Assembly: GCA_900766005.1 (NCBI GenBank)
Contig: CAAFTU010000053.1
Coordinates: 5,619-69,618, forward strand
DNA from: an uncultured Bacteroides sp.
Lineage (GTDB): Bacteria > Bacteroidota > Bacteroidia > Bacteroidales > Bacteroidaceae
Direction of reading: 5' to 3'
Length of the DNA stretch: 64,000 bases
This document shows positions 24,960-35,020 of the stretch, in pieces. Positions within the stretch are counted from its first letter, which is position 1, and each line of letters opens with the position of its first letter. The position numbers were made by a program, and so were the translations under genes. The notes beneath the pieces were generated by a model. That model had not been told where the DNA came from and searched no databases. It saw nothing but the letters and a program-made list of their open reading frames with translations.

Positions 24960-25832
24960 ATGTCACGAATGATAAAACCTGTTTCTCCAATTTATATGAA
25001 TGTAAAAGGGCGGTTGCTCGACTTATCTACTCCGCAGGTAATGGGCATTTTGAATGTAACCCCCGATTCTTTTTACTCTGACAGCCGCATGCAGACCGAG
25101 AAGGATATAGCGGACCGTGCACAGCAAATCATAGATGAAGGTGCTTCTATTATCGATATCGGTGCTTACTCTTCCCGGGCCAATGCCGAGCATATTTCAG
25201 CGGAGGAAGAAATGAACCGTTTGCGTGCAGGGTTGGAAATCTTGAACCGGAACCATCCGGATGCTGTGATTTCCGTCGATACGTTCCGGGCAGAAGTGGC
25301 TGAGCAGTGTGTGAAAGAGTATGGTGTGGCGATGATCAATGACATTTCCGCCGGCGAAATGGACAATCGTATGTTTGCTACTGTGGCCGAGTTGGGGGTA
25401 CCTTATATTATGATGCACATGCAAGGCACTCCGCAGAACATGCAGAATGAGCCTCATTATGACAACTTGATGAAGGAGGTTTTTCTGTATTTCGCCACAA
25501 AGGTGCAGCAGTTGCGTGATTTGGGAGTGAAAGACATCATCCTTGATCCCGGATTTGGTTTCGGCAAGACGCTGGAGCACAATTATGAACTCATGGCTCA
25601 TCTGGATGAATTCTCCGTATTTGAACTGCCTTTGCTGGTGGGAGTGTCTCGTAAATCCATGATATATAAGCTGCTGGGGGGCACACCGCAGGATTCGTTG
25701 AATGGTACGACTGTGCTCGATACTGTGGCTCTGATGAAAGGGGCCCATATCCTTCGGGTGCACGATGTGCGTGAAGCGGTGGAAGCGGTGCGGATGACGG
25801 AAAAGATCAAACACTATTCATATAGTATATAA
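24960..25832 (+). CDS. folP: Dihydropteroate synthase
   Basis: 290 residues. Signature 1 is VMGILNVTPDSFYSDS at 27-42; signature 2 is the stretch EGASIIDIGAYSSRANAEHI; VGVSRKSMI is the C-terminal sulfonamide/pABA site. It joins p-aminobenzoate to the pterin precursor in folate synthesis. The start at 24960 gives the longest form; ATGs at codons 4 and 13 are alternatives because the conserved region begins near 20. cdaA follows by 25 bases, a pairing common in Bacteroidales. Confidence 0.95.
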   Translation: MSRMIKPVSPIYMNVKGRLLDLSTPQVMGILNVTPDSFYSDSRMQTEKDIADRAQQIIDEGASIIDIGAYSSRANAEHISAEEEMNRLRAGLEILNRNHPDAVISVDTFRAEVAEQCVKEYGVAMINDISAGEMDNRMFATVAELGVPYIMMHMQGTPQNMQNEPHYDNLMKEVFLYFATKVQQLRDLGVKDIILDPGFGFGKTLEHNYELMAHLDEFSVFELPLLVGVSRKSMIYKLLGGTPQDSLNGTTVLDTVALMKGAHILRVHDVREAVEAVRMTEKIKHYSYSI

Positions 25833-25857
25833 GATAGGATATTAAAGAAGAAGTGAT

Positions 25858-26619
25858 ATGTTTCTGGAATATGGTATAAAAGACTTTATCGACATCTTGC
25901 TGGTCGCTTTGCTGCTGTACTACACTTACAAGCTGATGAAAGCTTCCGGTTCCATCAAGGTGTTTACCGGTATTCTTGTCTTTATCATGATTTGGCTGGT
26001 TGTCACCCAGGTGTTGGAAATGAAACTGTTGGGCTCTATTTTCGATACGTTGATGAGTGTGGGGGTCATTGCCCTGATTGTTCTTTTTCAAGACGAAATC
26101 CGTCGCTTCCTGCTGACATTGGGGTCGCATCGTCATTTTAATCTGCTTTCCAGACTGTTCAATGGCGGTAAGAAAGAAACACTGAAGCATGATGATATTC
26201 TGCCGGTAGTGATGGCCTGTCTGAGCATGGGCAAGCAGAAAGTCGGTGCCTTGATAGTCATAGAGCACAATGTGCCCTTGGACGAGGTGGTCCGTACAGG
26301 TGAGGTGATCGATGCTTCTATCAACCAGCGGCTGATTGAAAATATCTTTTTTAAAAACAGTCCTCTTCATGACGGAGCCATGGTCATCAGCAAGAAGCGG
26401 ATAAAAGCGGCCGGATGTATTTTGCCGGTATCCCATGATTTGAACATTCCAAAGGAGTTGGGGTTGCGTCATCGGGCAGCTATGGGCATTTCGCAGGAGT
26501 CGGATGCTCATGCCATCATTGTATCGGAAGAAACAGGTGGCATCTCTGTTGCCTATCGCGGTCAGTTTTATCTTCGTTTGAATGCCGAGGAACTGGAAAG
26601 TTTGTTAACAAAGGAGTAA
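25858..26619 (+). CDS. cdaA: Diadenylate cyclase CdaA (c-di-AMP synthase)
   Basis: 253 residues. Three N-terminal membrane helices (about 10-28, 34-55, 60-80), then the DisA_N catalytic domain with both hallmark motifs: DGA at 172-174 (PLHDGAMVIS) and RHR at 204-206 (LGLRHRAAMG). It condenses two ATP to c-di-AMP, a second messenger for osmotic and cell-wall control in other phyla. The usual Firmicutes partner CdaR is not adjacent; here the neighbour is folP. Confidence 0.95.
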   Translation: MFLEYGIKDFIDILLVALLLYYTYKLMKASGSIKVFTGILVFIMIWLVVTQVLEMKLLGSIFDTLMSVGVIALIVLFQDEIRRFLLTLGSHRHFNLLSRLFNGGKKETLKHDDILPVVMACLSMGKQKVGALIVIEHNVPLDEVVRTGEVIDASINQRLIENIFFKNSPLHDGAMVISKKRIKAAGCILPVSHDLNIPKELGLRHRAAMGISQESDAHAIIVSEETGGISVAYRGQFYLRLNAEELESLLTKE

Positions 26620-26891
26620 GATAAAAATATATATTTTTTCATTTATTTTATGCTTTAGTAGTAAGATGCGGCCCGTCATTTCAAAGCAGATGGAACATGC
26701 TGATAGGCGGACGTCACGGCTCAGAAGGCGTGTAGACGTTTTCTGCGGTTTCTATATGTGCTTTTTTACTGTGGCAGTACTGATAAAATGACTATTGCAT
26801 TATTGGAAATGATTACAAAATGTTTTGTTTTTTAACGGTTTAAGAATGTTACTTTTTTTATAAAGTAGCATTTTTTTTATTTGATAATTTC
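26620..26891 (+). other. Gene-free interval before the SusC-like gene
   Basis: About 270 bases AT-rich DNA between cdaA and the SusC promoter. I see no convincing gene, hairpin terminator with T-run, or repeat in it. Confidence 0.4.
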
Positions 26892-26899
26892 TACTTTTG
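26892..26899 (+). promoter_or_regulatory. Putative -7 box of the SusC/SusD operon
   Basis: TACTTTTG matches TAnnTTTG, 106 bases before the chosen ATG at 27005, implying an untranslated leader of about 100 bases. The -33 element is not clear. Confidence 0.45.
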
Positions 26900-27004
26900 T
26901 TCTTTAGTTCTATTTCTGATGACCGATTGAAAAGCCTTATTATTTTAGAGAGATATATGGCTGTGATAATTAAGAGAGGGTGTATTGATCGTGTAGGGAG
27001 GGAT

Positions 27005-30000
27005 ATGGACGTTTGTCTAATCAAAAATGCTATGCTTATGCAAGTAAAATCAATCTGTTTGTTACTTACTTTACTCGGCTCAGGCGCCGTGGGAAGTGTA
27101 TGTGCAGCTTCGCATACAGATGCTGCTGGCATTTATGCCACACAACAAGAAGGTACATGTACTGGTGTGGTGAATGATGCGATGGGGCCCGTTATCGGTG
27201 CTTCTGTTTTAGTGAAAGGAACTTCCAATGGAGCCATTACGGATATGGACGGAAAGTTTTCTTTATCCAATGTGAAAAAAGGGGATATTCTGCAAATCTC
27301 TTTTGTGGGGTATGCCACTCAGGAGGTGCAATGGACCGGTCAGCCGTTGTCTGTGTTTTTAAAGGATGACACAAAGAAATTGGACGAAGTTGTGGTAGTG
27401 GGCTATGGTACACAGAAGAAGGTCAACCTGACCGGAGCTGTGACGATGGCTGAGGGGGATGTACTCCAAGATCGTCCGATTGCAAATGTTACTCAGGGTT
27501 TGCAGGGAGCTATTCCCAACTTGAATATTACGTTTGATGGCGGTAGCCCTACGGCATCGGCTTCTATTAATGTGCGTGGTGCCACTTCACTGAATGGCGG
27601 CTCTGCCTTGATTTTGGTGGATGGAGTGGAAACCAGTGATATTTCTTTGGTCAACCCGCAGGATATTGAAAGCATTTCGGTGCTGAAAGATGCTTCTTCG
27701 GCAGCTGTTTATGGTGCCCGTGCTGCTTTTGGTGTGGTATTGATTACAACGAAAAAAGGTGCTAAAGGACAGAAACTGAGAGTGAATTACAATAACAACT
27801 TCTCTTGGTCTACTCCTTCTCGTCTGCCCGAAGGTATCAACTCCAGCAAGTGGATTCATGCTATCAATCAGTGTGCAGACAACTCGGATTCTGGTAAGTT
27901 CTCTTCGGCTCTTGTAGAAGCTATCGACCGCTACAACAGTGATCCCGTCCACAATCCGTATGCCTTTTTGGATGAAACGGGTAGCATCACAGCTAAAGGC
28001 CAGTGGGCGTATGCAGCCAATACCGACTGGTTTGACGAGTTTTACAAGAAAGCGGCTTTCATGCAGCAACACAATGCGAGCATCAGCGGCGGGTCTGATA
28101 AGAGCTCATACTACGGATCTGTAGGCTATAAAGGACAGGATGGTTTGTTTGCTTTTGGTAACGACTCATACAAACGTATCAATATGACGTTCAACTTCAG
28201 CACGCAGCTGACCGACTGGCTGGAGGTTTCTTTCCGAACCAAGTACAACCGCAATGAAGATGACCTCCCTTATACACAGGAGTATATGGGCAGTAATCCG
28301 TTTCACGAAGTGTATCGTGCGTTCCCCTTTGTTCCTATTTATTTGCCGGACGGAAACTTTGCTGCTGTAGAAGGATCGGGCTTTAACTACAACATTGCCG
28401 GTATCATGGCTCAAGCCGGACGGGATATCACGAAATCGGATGATTTCTGGTATACGGGTGCTTTCACCCTTACTCCGCTGAAGGGTCTTTCTATCAAGGG
28501 AGATTATACAGGCAATAAGTTCTTCAAGCAGCAGAAGCAGCACAACAAGCAGCTTTATCAGATACAGCCGGATGGTTCTTATCTGACAAAGAGCTCAAGC
28601 AAGCTGAACAATAATAAGTATAATGATACGTATCAGGCTTTGAACTTGTGGGCGGAATACAAACTGAATATCAAAGATCATGGTTTCGGCATCATGGCCG
28701 GTTATAACCAGGAAAGCAAGAACATCACTGCGCTTACTACAACGGTGAGTGATCTGTATGACAACAATACGCCGATCAGTTCTTTGGCTACAACGACTTC
28801 TCCGCTGGGTGAAGAGGCTACTATCTGGGCCGTTCAGGGTGTTTTCTTCCGTCTGAACTACGATTACAAGAGCCGTTATCTGGTAGAAGTAAACGGCCGT
28901 TACGACGGTTCTTCCAAGTATAAGAGCGGTTCACGCTGGGGATTCTTCCCGTCGGTATCTTTGGGTTGGCGTTTGTCGGAAGAGAAGTTCTTCGAACCGG
29001 CCAAGAAGGTATTTGATAATGTGAAGGTGCGTGCTTCTTTGGGTACATTGGGTAATCAGGTAACTAACGGCAATTTCGACTATCTGGGCTATCTGGCCAG
29101 TGAAGGCCTTTCTTATGTGATGGGTGGAAAAGAACTGACGGGTTTGAAAGCTCCTACACTGGCAAGTACGAATATCACTTGGGAAAAGGTGACTACTGCC
29201 AACTTCGGTCTTGACCTGGGCTTGCTCAACAACCGCTTGAATGCTTCGTTCGACTATTATATCCGCTATACCAATGACATGGTCATCGCTAAAGCTTATC
29301 CTGCTGTATTGGGTACCACGGGCGGTAAGGAAAACTTGGCCAATATGCGTACTAACGGATGGGAACTTTCTTTGAGCTGGAACGATCAGATCGACAACGT
29401 GGCTGGCAGTCCGTTGAACTATTCAATTGGTTTCGGATTGGCCGACAGCTATTCTACGATTACAAAATATGACAATCCTTACAAGGCTTTGTCTGATTAT
29501 TACGAAGGTATGCGTATCGGTGAAATCTGGGGATATGTTACAGATGGATTCATTCAGACTGAAGAAGAAGCCAAACTCATGAATACGCTGCAGGGAGAAA
29601 TTTCAAAGAGCGGCTGGAAGGTAGGTGACATCCGTTATAAGGACTTGGATGGTAAAGAGGGTATCACAAAGGCTCGCACTGCCACTGATACGGGCGACCA
29701 GAAAGTGATTGGTAACACTACTCCGCGCTTCTCTTACAACATTACGGGTGGTTTATCTTGGAAAAACTTTGATGTGCGTGTGTTCTTCGAAGGTATCGGT
29801 AAGCGTGATATCTGGGTAGACAGTCCGGTGTTCTGGGGATTCTCTGGCAATGAGTGGCAGTCTGCTGTCAACGATTATCATGTAGACAACTCTTGGAGCC
29901 CTGAAAACCAGAATGCTTATTTCCCTATTCCTACGTTTAGCAGCCGCAGTAAGCAGGTTCAGACGAAGTATTTGCAGAATGGTGCTTATATCCGTCTGAA

Positions 30001-30250
30001 GGATTTGACCATCAGCTATACGTTGCCCAAGAAATGGCTGTCGCCTGTCGGTATCGATCAGTTGAAAGTATTTGCCAGCGGACAGAACCTGTGGGTAGGA
30101 ACCAAGTTGTTCAAGTATCTGGATCCGGATATTGTAAGTACGCGCCGTTCAAAGACAGATGGCGATAACTTGGCCGGTACGCTGACTTCCGACGGTAAGG
30201 CTTATCCGTTTAGCAAAACCTATTCTGTAGGTATTAATTTAACTTTCTAA
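27005..30250 (+). CDS. SusC/RagA-family TonB-dependent outer-membrane receptor
   Basis: 1081 residues from the ATG at 27005, chosen because GGGAGG precedes it and it lies just before the signal peptide (VKSICLLLTLLGSGAVGSVC); ATGs at 27030/27036 are alternatives. After the signal comes a carboxypeptidase-regulatory-like domain (CTGVVNDAMGPVIGASVLVK ... DILQISFVGYATQ), the SusC segment LDEVVVVGYGTQKKVNLTGA, a plug domain (SINVRGATSLNGGSALILVD) and a 22-strand-type barrel ending KTYSVGINLTF. It imports a glycan or peptide across the outer membrane with its SusD partner, energised by TonB. No enzyme or regulator genes adjoin, so the ligand is unknown. Confidence 0.93.
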   Translation: MDVCLIKNAMLMQVKSICLLLTLLGSGAVGSVCAASHTDAAGIYATQQEGTCTGVVNDAMGPVIGASVLVKGTSNGAITDMDGKFSLSNVKKGDILQISFVGYATQEVQWTGQPLSVFLKDDTKKLDEVVVVGYGTQKKVNLTGAVTMAEGDVLQDRPIANVTQGLQGAIPNLNITFDGGSPTASASINVRGATSLNGGSALILVDGVETSDISLVNPQDIESISVLKDASSAAVYGARAAFGVVLITTKKGAKGQKLRVNYNNNFSWSTPSRLPEGINSSKWIHAINQCADNSDSGKFSSALVEAIDRYNSDPVHNPYAFLDETGSITAKGQWAYAANTDWFDEFYKKAAFMQQHNASISGGSDKSSYYGSVGYKGQDGLFAFGNDSYKRINMTFNFSTQLTDWLEVSFRTKYNRNEDDLPYTQEYMGSNPFHEVYRAFPFVPIYLPDGNFAAVEGSGFNYNIAGIMAQAGRDITKSDDFWYTGAFTLTPLKGLSIKGDYTGNKFFKQQKQHNKQLYQIQPDGSYLTKSSSKLNNNKYNDTYQALNLWAEYKLNIKDHGFGIMAGYNQESKNITALTTTVSDLYDNNTPISSLATTTSPLGEEATIWAVQGVFFRLNYDYKSRYLVEVNGRYDGSSKYKSGSRWGFFPSVSLGWRLSEEKFFEPAKKVFDNVKVRASLGTLGNQVTNGNFDYLGYLASEGLSYVMGGKELTGLKAPTLASTNITWEKVTTANFGLDLGLLNNRLNASFDYYIRYTNDMVIAKAYPAVLGTTGGKENLANMRTNGWELSLSWNDQIDNVAGSPLNYSIGFGLADSYSTITKYDNPYKALSDYYEGMRIGEIWGYVTDGFIQTEEEAKLMNTLQGEISKSGWKVGDIRYKDLDGKEGITKARTATDTGDQKVIGNTTPRFSYNITGGLSWKNFDVRVFFEGIGKRDIWVDSPVFWGFSGNEWQSAVNDYHVDNSWSPENQNAYFPIPTFSSRSKQVQTKYLQNGAYIRLKDLTISYTLPKKWLSPVGIDQLKVFASGQNLWVGTKLFKYLDPDIVSTRRSKTDGDNLAGTLTSDGKAYPFSKTYSVGINLTF

Positions 30251-30262
30251 AAATGAGTGAGT

Positions 30263-31993
30263 ATGAAGAAACTGATATATATAGCATGTGGACTCTTGGC
30301 GGGAATGGCGCAAAGTTGCGATTTTCTTGATAAGGAGCCTGAAGACATCATCGAAACGGGCAAATTCTTTGAAAATGCCCAAGCGAATGCACTTGAGCAA
30401 TACTGCAATGATTTCTATCCGAAATTGTTTTATGGGCATGGTGCACACAACGGATACAACTCGATGTTGGAAAAAGAATGGGATTCTGACAATATTTTGC
30501 CCTGGAAGAAAAATGATGTCAGCTTCGGACATCATATTGTGCCGAATGAGGCAGCTGATACGGAATGGAAGTGGGAGAATGTGCGTGCCTGCAATATCTT
30601 TCTGAACAATTACACGAAATCGCCGGCTGCGCAGGCTGACAAGGAACGCTATGCGGGAGAAATTCTGTTTTTCAAGAGTCTCGACTATTTCAACAAGGTG
30701 GTGGCCTACGGCGATGTGCCTTGGTATGAGTCGGAATTGACGCCTGAAGATACGGACGAACTTTACAAAGGACGTGACTCTCGTATTGTGGTGATGAAAA
30801 ATGTCTTGAATGACATTGATCAGGCCATCAAGTGGTTGCCCAAGAAAACGGAGGTTTATCGCGTAAGCAAAGATGCTGCCTTGGCCTTGAAAGCGCGTAT
30901 GTGTCTGTTTGAGGGAACTTACCGCCGTTATCATGGCATCGAAGGGGATGTGGAGTTTTTGCAGGCTGCTTATGATGCTGCAGGTGAGCTGATGAAACCT
31001 GAGTATGGTTACAGCTTGTTTAAAGGCAGTGCTCCGAATAAGGCTTATTATGAACTGTTTATCCAGGAGGATTACAACAACAATCCGGAAGTCATTCTTT
31101 CCAAGGAATACAATCCTGCAATCAATAAAGGAAACAACGTGTCTCGCCAGCTTCGCAAAGGGGAACCCGACCAGCTGATGGGGATGAGCCGTGACTGTGC
31201 CAACGATTACTTGAAAGCCGATGGTACTCCGTTTAATCCGTCAGGGGTTACAAAGGTGAAAGACGAACTGGAAAACCGGGATCCTCGTTTGCTGCAGACG
31301 ATTGCTACTCCCTATGCTGGTCCGTACACATATTACCTGGAAGGCAAGCGCAGTGATATTTCCACTTTGCTGGGCGGTGCTACTCACTCCAGTACGGGCT
31401 ATGCTATTGCTAAGTTCTATTCGGATGCCGATTATACCGAAACGCATGGTCAGGGAACGACGGATGCTATTTTGTTCCGTTATGCAGAAGTGCTGCTTGT
31501 CCGTGCAGAAGCCGCTGCTGAATTGGGCAAAGACCCCGAATTGAATAAGACAGTGAATGAACTGCGTAACCGTGTTGGCTTTACAGCCAAACTGACTGAG
31601 AATCCGGCAGCCGATCCGCTGCTGGTGGCTAAACATCCGAATGTCAATGGTGCCAAGGCCGATTTGATTCGTGAAATTCGCCGTGAACGTCGTGTGGAAC
31701 TGTTTGGTGAAGGATTGCGTCGGAGCGACTTGCTGCGTTGGAAGTGCGGTAAGCGTCTGGCTGAAAAACGCGGAGGTATGCCTCTTTACACAGATGTGTA
31801 TAGCGCTGCTGATATCGAAAAACTGAAAAAGAATGCCGGCGTATTGTCGGATGGTTCGTTGGATGTGTATGGCTATCGTTCCATTGCTGATCCGGTGTTT
31901 GAAGAGCCGAAACATTATTTGTTCTCTTTGCCGCGCAATGAAATGGATTTGAACCCGAACTTGAAACCGAATAATCCGGGTTGGGGTGATTGA
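30263..31993 (+). CDS. SusD/RagB-family nutrient-binding lipoprotein
   Basis: 576 residues from the ATG at 30263. Lipobox in MKKLIYIACGLLAGMAQSCD, with Cys19 as the lipidated residue, followed by the SusD opening FLDKEPEDIIETGKFF. The C-terminal RagB/SusD domain includes RYAEVLLVRAEAAAELG, IRRERRVELFGEGLRRSDLL and the ending LPRNEMDLNPNLKPNNPGWG. It caps the adjacent SusC barrel and delivers ligand. The gap to SusC is 12 bases; a terminator follows, so the locus is only this pair. Confidence 0.95.
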   Translation: MKKLIYIACGLLAGMAQSCDFLDKEPEDIIETGKFFENAQANALEQYCNDFYPKLFYGHGAHNGYNSMLEKEWDSDNILPWKKNDVSFGHHIVPNEAADTEWKWENVRACNIFLNNYTKSPAAQADKERYAGEILFFKSLDYFNKVVAYGDVPWYESELTPEDTDELYKGRDSRIVVMKNVLNDIDQAIKWLPKKTEVYRVSKDAALALKARMCLFEGTYRRYHGIEGDVEFLQAAYDAAGELMKPEYGYSLFKGSAPNKAYYELFIQEDYNNNPEVILSKEYNPAINKGNNVSRQLRKGEPDQLMGMSRDCANDYLKADGTPFNPSGVTKVKDELENRDPRLLQTIATPYAGPYTYYLEGKRSDISTLLGGATHSSTGYAIAKFYSDADYTETHGQGTTDAILFRYAEVLLVRAEAAAELGKDPELNKTVNELRNRVGFTAKLTENPAADPLLVAKHPNVNGAKADLIREIRRERRVELFGEGLRRSDLLRWKCGKRLAEKRGGMPLYTDVYSAADIEKLKKNAGVLSDGSLDVYGYRSIADPVFEEPKHYLFSLPRNEMDLNPNLKPNNPGWGD

Positions 31994-32081
31994 TCTTTTT
32001 GACGGAAGAGTTCAGGAGGAAGCTTTCGGGGCTTCTTCCTGAAAGTAGATAAGTAGGTATATGTATAATGCCTGGGAAAAG

Positions 32082-32121
32082 AATCCCCTGCTGCAGTCAC
32101 TTGCAGCAGGGGATTTTTTTT
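32082..32121 (+). terminator. Terminator after SusD
   Basis: AATCCCCTGCTGCA pairs perfectly with 32102-32115 around a 6-base loop, then a run of T. Confidence 0.9.
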
Positions 32122-32145
32122 AGTGGATTTCGGTACGCTTTTTCG

Positions 32146-33222
32146 TTATTTGTTCAGCATCAGGCTCATGTAGGGCCGAAGGGGTGTTAACAGGCGCTGC
32201 GTCAGTTCACTGATGCCGATGTGTTCATACGGTTCGGAGAGGGGAGTCTTTCCGTACGTGCAGGTGCCTTCTGACAGCAGGTAGTAGCCGTTGTTGAGAG
32301 GGAGTAGCTCGTCGGTCACTGCCCACCGGTGTTCCTCTTGAGGGAAGGCAGCGGCATATAGCTGCAGCACGGCAGGTACATTGATGAGGCGGGCCATTCC
32401 CAACGGATGGCTGGGGTACCCTTCGGAGGGAGGCAACAGCCGGAGAATGCGTTTGCCTTCATTCAGCTGGAAGACTGCTTCCCGTAAACGCTGTTCCGTG
32501 CAGTCATCATCGGCGAGCCATTCGCTGATTACCATTTCCGCTTCTTGCCGGTAAAGAAAGACCATTCCTTGCACGGACGCTCCTTTGCTGGCAACCAGCA
32601 GCCGGCCACTGCCCAGCTTCAGGTCGGCCAGCACGACGTGAAAGTCGTCCGGTGTGTGCTGAATGCAACAGGGACGTCCGGCTAAGTGTATGTTTAAATA
32701 ATCATATATGTTTTTATCATATTCCTCAACCGGTCGTACGCTGATTTCTGAAGTCTGAGCAGCCGTCGCTTTGCAATCAGCTGCTGACTTGTCGACAGGG
32801 CTACGGGAGGGGCCGCCAGTTCGCAGGGGTGTCACTTCTTCCGTGGCATACGAAAAGACTGTAGCATAGCCCAAGCGTCCGTAATAGTTGAACAGCCACG
32901 GCTCTGCCGGAATCAGGGTGCTGAACAGAATTCCTTCCTGCCTCATGCGTTCAAACGAATGTGCGAGCAGTGTGCGCATGGCTCCCCGATTGCGGTGGTC
33001 GGGATGTGTACAGGCACCGGAGATGTACGAGGTAGGTACGGTTCTTCCGCAGAAAGTCATCGGATAGGGAAGCATCTGCAAGGCTGCAATCACTTCGTTT
33101 CCTTCCTTCAGTGTCTGATTTACCTCTTCCGAATAGCGGAGACGGAAATACAAGTCGGTGAAATCATCGCTGTCGTTGAAGCAGCGTTTCCACAATGCTT
33201 TGGTTTGTTCTTTTATCGTCAT
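32146..33222 (-). CDS. GNAT-family N-acetyltransferase (Eis-like layout)
   Basis: 358 residues. The N-terminal 140 show the acetyl-CoA-binding GNAT core (YISGACTHPDHRNRGAMRTL, with Gly/Arg-rich motif A, then LIPAEPWLFNYYGRLGYA). The rest resembles the second GNAT and sterol-carrier-like C-terminal region of Eis-type enzymes in length. The substrate is unknown. It sits 51 bases after the DUF2156 gene on the same strand, likely co-transcribed. Confidence 0.82.
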   Translation of the reverse strand: MTIKEQTKALWKRCFNDSDDFTDLYFRLRYSEEVNQTLKEGNEVIAALQMLPYPMTFCGRTVPTSYISGACTHPDHRNRGAMRTLLAHSFERMRQEGILFSTLIPAEPWLFNYYGRLGYATVFSYATEEVTPLRTGGPSRSPVDKSAADCKATAAQTSEISVRPVEEYDKNIYDYLNIHLAGRPCCIQHTPDDFHVVLADLKLGSGRLLVASKGASVQGMVFLYRQEAEMVISEWLADDDCTEQRLREAVFQLNEGKRILRLLPPSEGYPSHPLGMARLINVPAVLQLYAAAFPQEEHRWAVTDELLPLNNGYYLLSEGTCTYGKTPLSEPYEHIGISELTQRLLTPLRPYMSLMLNK

Positions 33223-33273
33223 AAGGTGCAGAATAAAATAACCGGTTGGAAAAAGAGGTTCTGTAGTCTGTGC

Positions 33274-34191
33274 CTACCATTTGATTCCGCTCATCGGTTG
33301 CTCCTTGAGGCAGGCCATGTATTTCTCCAGAATCAGAACCGGCTGATAAGACAGCTTGGCTTTGCGTAGTCCCTCAATGCCCAAATCTTCTTCCCTATTA
33401 ATATAGGTATATTGTTCGGGTATGTGGTTGGCAAATTCATAATTGATCATGGCATACGCTCCTTCGATGCGGGTGTCTGCTTTCTCTACATGCACGCCGA
33501 ACGTGTCTTCGTTGATAGGCATTCCGAAGGTGAAAGCCACAATCTGCCCGTTCACATGAAGAATACCTCCCGTCAGTCCCAGTTCGTCAAAATGATGGAG
33601 GGCATACACCAAAGCCCGCCGTTCGTTGCCGGTCCCTTCGTGCTGGTCGCAGTTGTTTGCTTTACACCAGGCCGCTTCCAGTTCCAGGCATTCCTGAATC
33701 CGGTCGTGTGTGATAGGAGTATACTCATACTCCGGATACAGCGTTCGGAAGCGGTTGATATGGTTCCGCTTGGGTTGAAACTTCTTTCCTTTCAGTGTGG
33801 CCAGGTCGCTGCGCAGGTAGATGTAGTCTGCATAGTCGCGGTCTTCGGTAAATACAAACTGTCCGGGAAACAGGTCCTCCAGCTGGGCTCGCATCTGGCT
33901 GCATACTCCCAGCATACAGAAAGGCTGGTTCTCTCTCTTTGCGTCTTCGGTCAGTTCCCTCAGTATGTCGCTGGGGTTGCCGTTGCCCACGGGCATCATG
34001 TAGGCCAGCTGTTCTCCGGCCCAGAACTTGAAGGCTAGAAAATCTCCGGATACGGCAAACCGGGTGTCGTACAGAAAGCGCCAGCTGCAAAGGTTGGAGA
34101 ATGATAAATCACAGTTGCGCCGTCCGCTCTTCAGGGTGAAGGACGTGATGGTTTCTCTGTCTGCTAAAGTGATATCCTTAAATGTAATCAT
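33274..34191 (-). CDS. DUF2156 (phosphatidylglycerol lysyltransferase C-terminal-like) protein
   Basis: 305 residues, two linked acyltransferase-like folds of the DUF2156 type: LSFSNLCSWRFLYDTRFAVS near 30-50, QPKRNHINRFRTLYPEYEYT near 140-160, and YAMINYEFANHIPEQYTYIN with REEDLGIEGLRKAKLSYQP at the end. The fold is shared with MprF and FemX aminoacyl-transferring enzymes. It is soluble (no membrane helix). Substrate unknown; an aminoacyl-tRNA-dependent role is only a family-level possibility. Confidence 0.85.
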   Translation of the reverse strand: MITFKDITLADRETITSFTLKSGRRNCDLSFSNLCSWRFLYDTRFAVSGDFLAFKFWAGEQLAYMMPVGNGNPSDILRELTEDAKRENQPFCMLGVCSQMRAQLEDLFPGQFVFTEDRDYADYIYLRSDLATLKGKKFQPKRNHINRFRTLYPEYEYTPITHDRIQECLELEAAWCKANNCDQHEGTGNERRALVYALHHFDELGLTGGILHVNGQIVAFTFGMPINEDTFGVHVEKADTRIEGAYAMINYEFANHIPEQYTYINREEDLGIEGLRKAKLSYQPVLILEKYMACLKEQPMSGIKW

Positions 34192-34256
34192 AACAGGATG
34201 ATTTAGATGGAGCGTTTGTTATAACAAAAAATAATGGCAGATGAAATGTTTTTGTT

Positions 34257-34952
34257 TTATAGAACTCCCAGCAAGTGGAGAATGGTGGGGGTGAGCAAGG
34301 CAGTGAAAATGCCGTTCAATGTAAGCCCCAGGCTGGCATAGGCTCCATACTTGCTGCTGACATCCATGGCTGTGGAGGTGCCTACTGCGTGTGCAGCCGT
34401 TCCCATGGAAAGTCCTTGGGCAATGGGGCTGCCCACTTTCATCAGCTGCATGGTCTTGAAGCCGCAAATCGCTCCCAGCAAACCCACCACGACCACAACG
34501 GCTGCCGTGAGTGAGGGAATACCGCCGATGGCTTTGGTCACCTCCATGGCTATCGGGGTTGTGACCGATTTGGGGGCCAGCGACAGGATGATTTCCTGCG
34601 AAGCGCCCATCAGTTTGGCTATCAGTACGACGGATACCACACCGACAATGCATCCAGCCAGCTGAGACAGGAGAATGGGAAGCAGCTGTTTCTTAATCAT
34701 TTCCAATTGAAGATAGAGGGGAACTCCCAGGGCCACCACGGCCGGGCGCAGCCAGAATTCAATCAAGGCACCTCCCTCATGATAGGTCTCGTACGGTATG
34801 TCGGCCGCCTTGAGGAATGCAATGAGGATGGCAATGGTCAGTAATATCGGGTTGAGTAATACAAATCCTGTTTTCTTTTGCAGCAGTTTGGCAAAGAAGA
34901 AGACACTGAAAGTGAGAGCCAGGAGGAAGAATTCGTTTTCTAAAAAGCTCAT
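34257..34952 (-). CDS. LrgB/CidB-family membrane protein
   Basis: 231 residues with about six membrane helices. The LrgB core is seen in LSLAPKSVTTPIAMEVTKAI and AHAVGTSTAMDVSSKYGAYA. In staphylococci LrgB with LrgA modulates murein hydrolase export and pyruvate uptake; a plant homologue exports glycolate. The partner CidA/LrgA-like gene is directly upstream on the same strand (68 bp gap). Confidence 0.92.
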   Translation of the reverse strand: MSFLENEFFLLALTFSVFFFAKLLQKKTGFVLLNPILLTIAILIAFLKAADIPYETYHEGGALIEFWLRPAVVALGVPLYLQLEMIKKQLLPILLSQLAGCIVGVVSVVLIAKLMGASQEIILSLAPKSVTTPIAMEVTKAIGGIPSLTAAVVVVVGLLGAICGFKTMQLMKVGSPIAQGLSMGTAAHAVGTSTAMDVSSKYGAYASLGLTLNGIFTALLTPTILHLLGVL

Positions 34953-35020
34953 TTGTTGTTTTATTAAAAGGTTTATTTTTTCCAGTTAACGGATTTTATT
35001 TTTCCGGTTAATAGGAGTTA

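Noticed and set aside
26800..27132. A 110-codon minus-strand frame before the SusC gene
   Set aside because: It is antisense to the SusC signal-peptide region with no ribosome site or family resemblance.
27005..31993. A full polysaccharide utilisation locus
   Set aside because: Only the SusC and SusD genes are present; no carbohydrate-active enzyme or regulator is adjacent.
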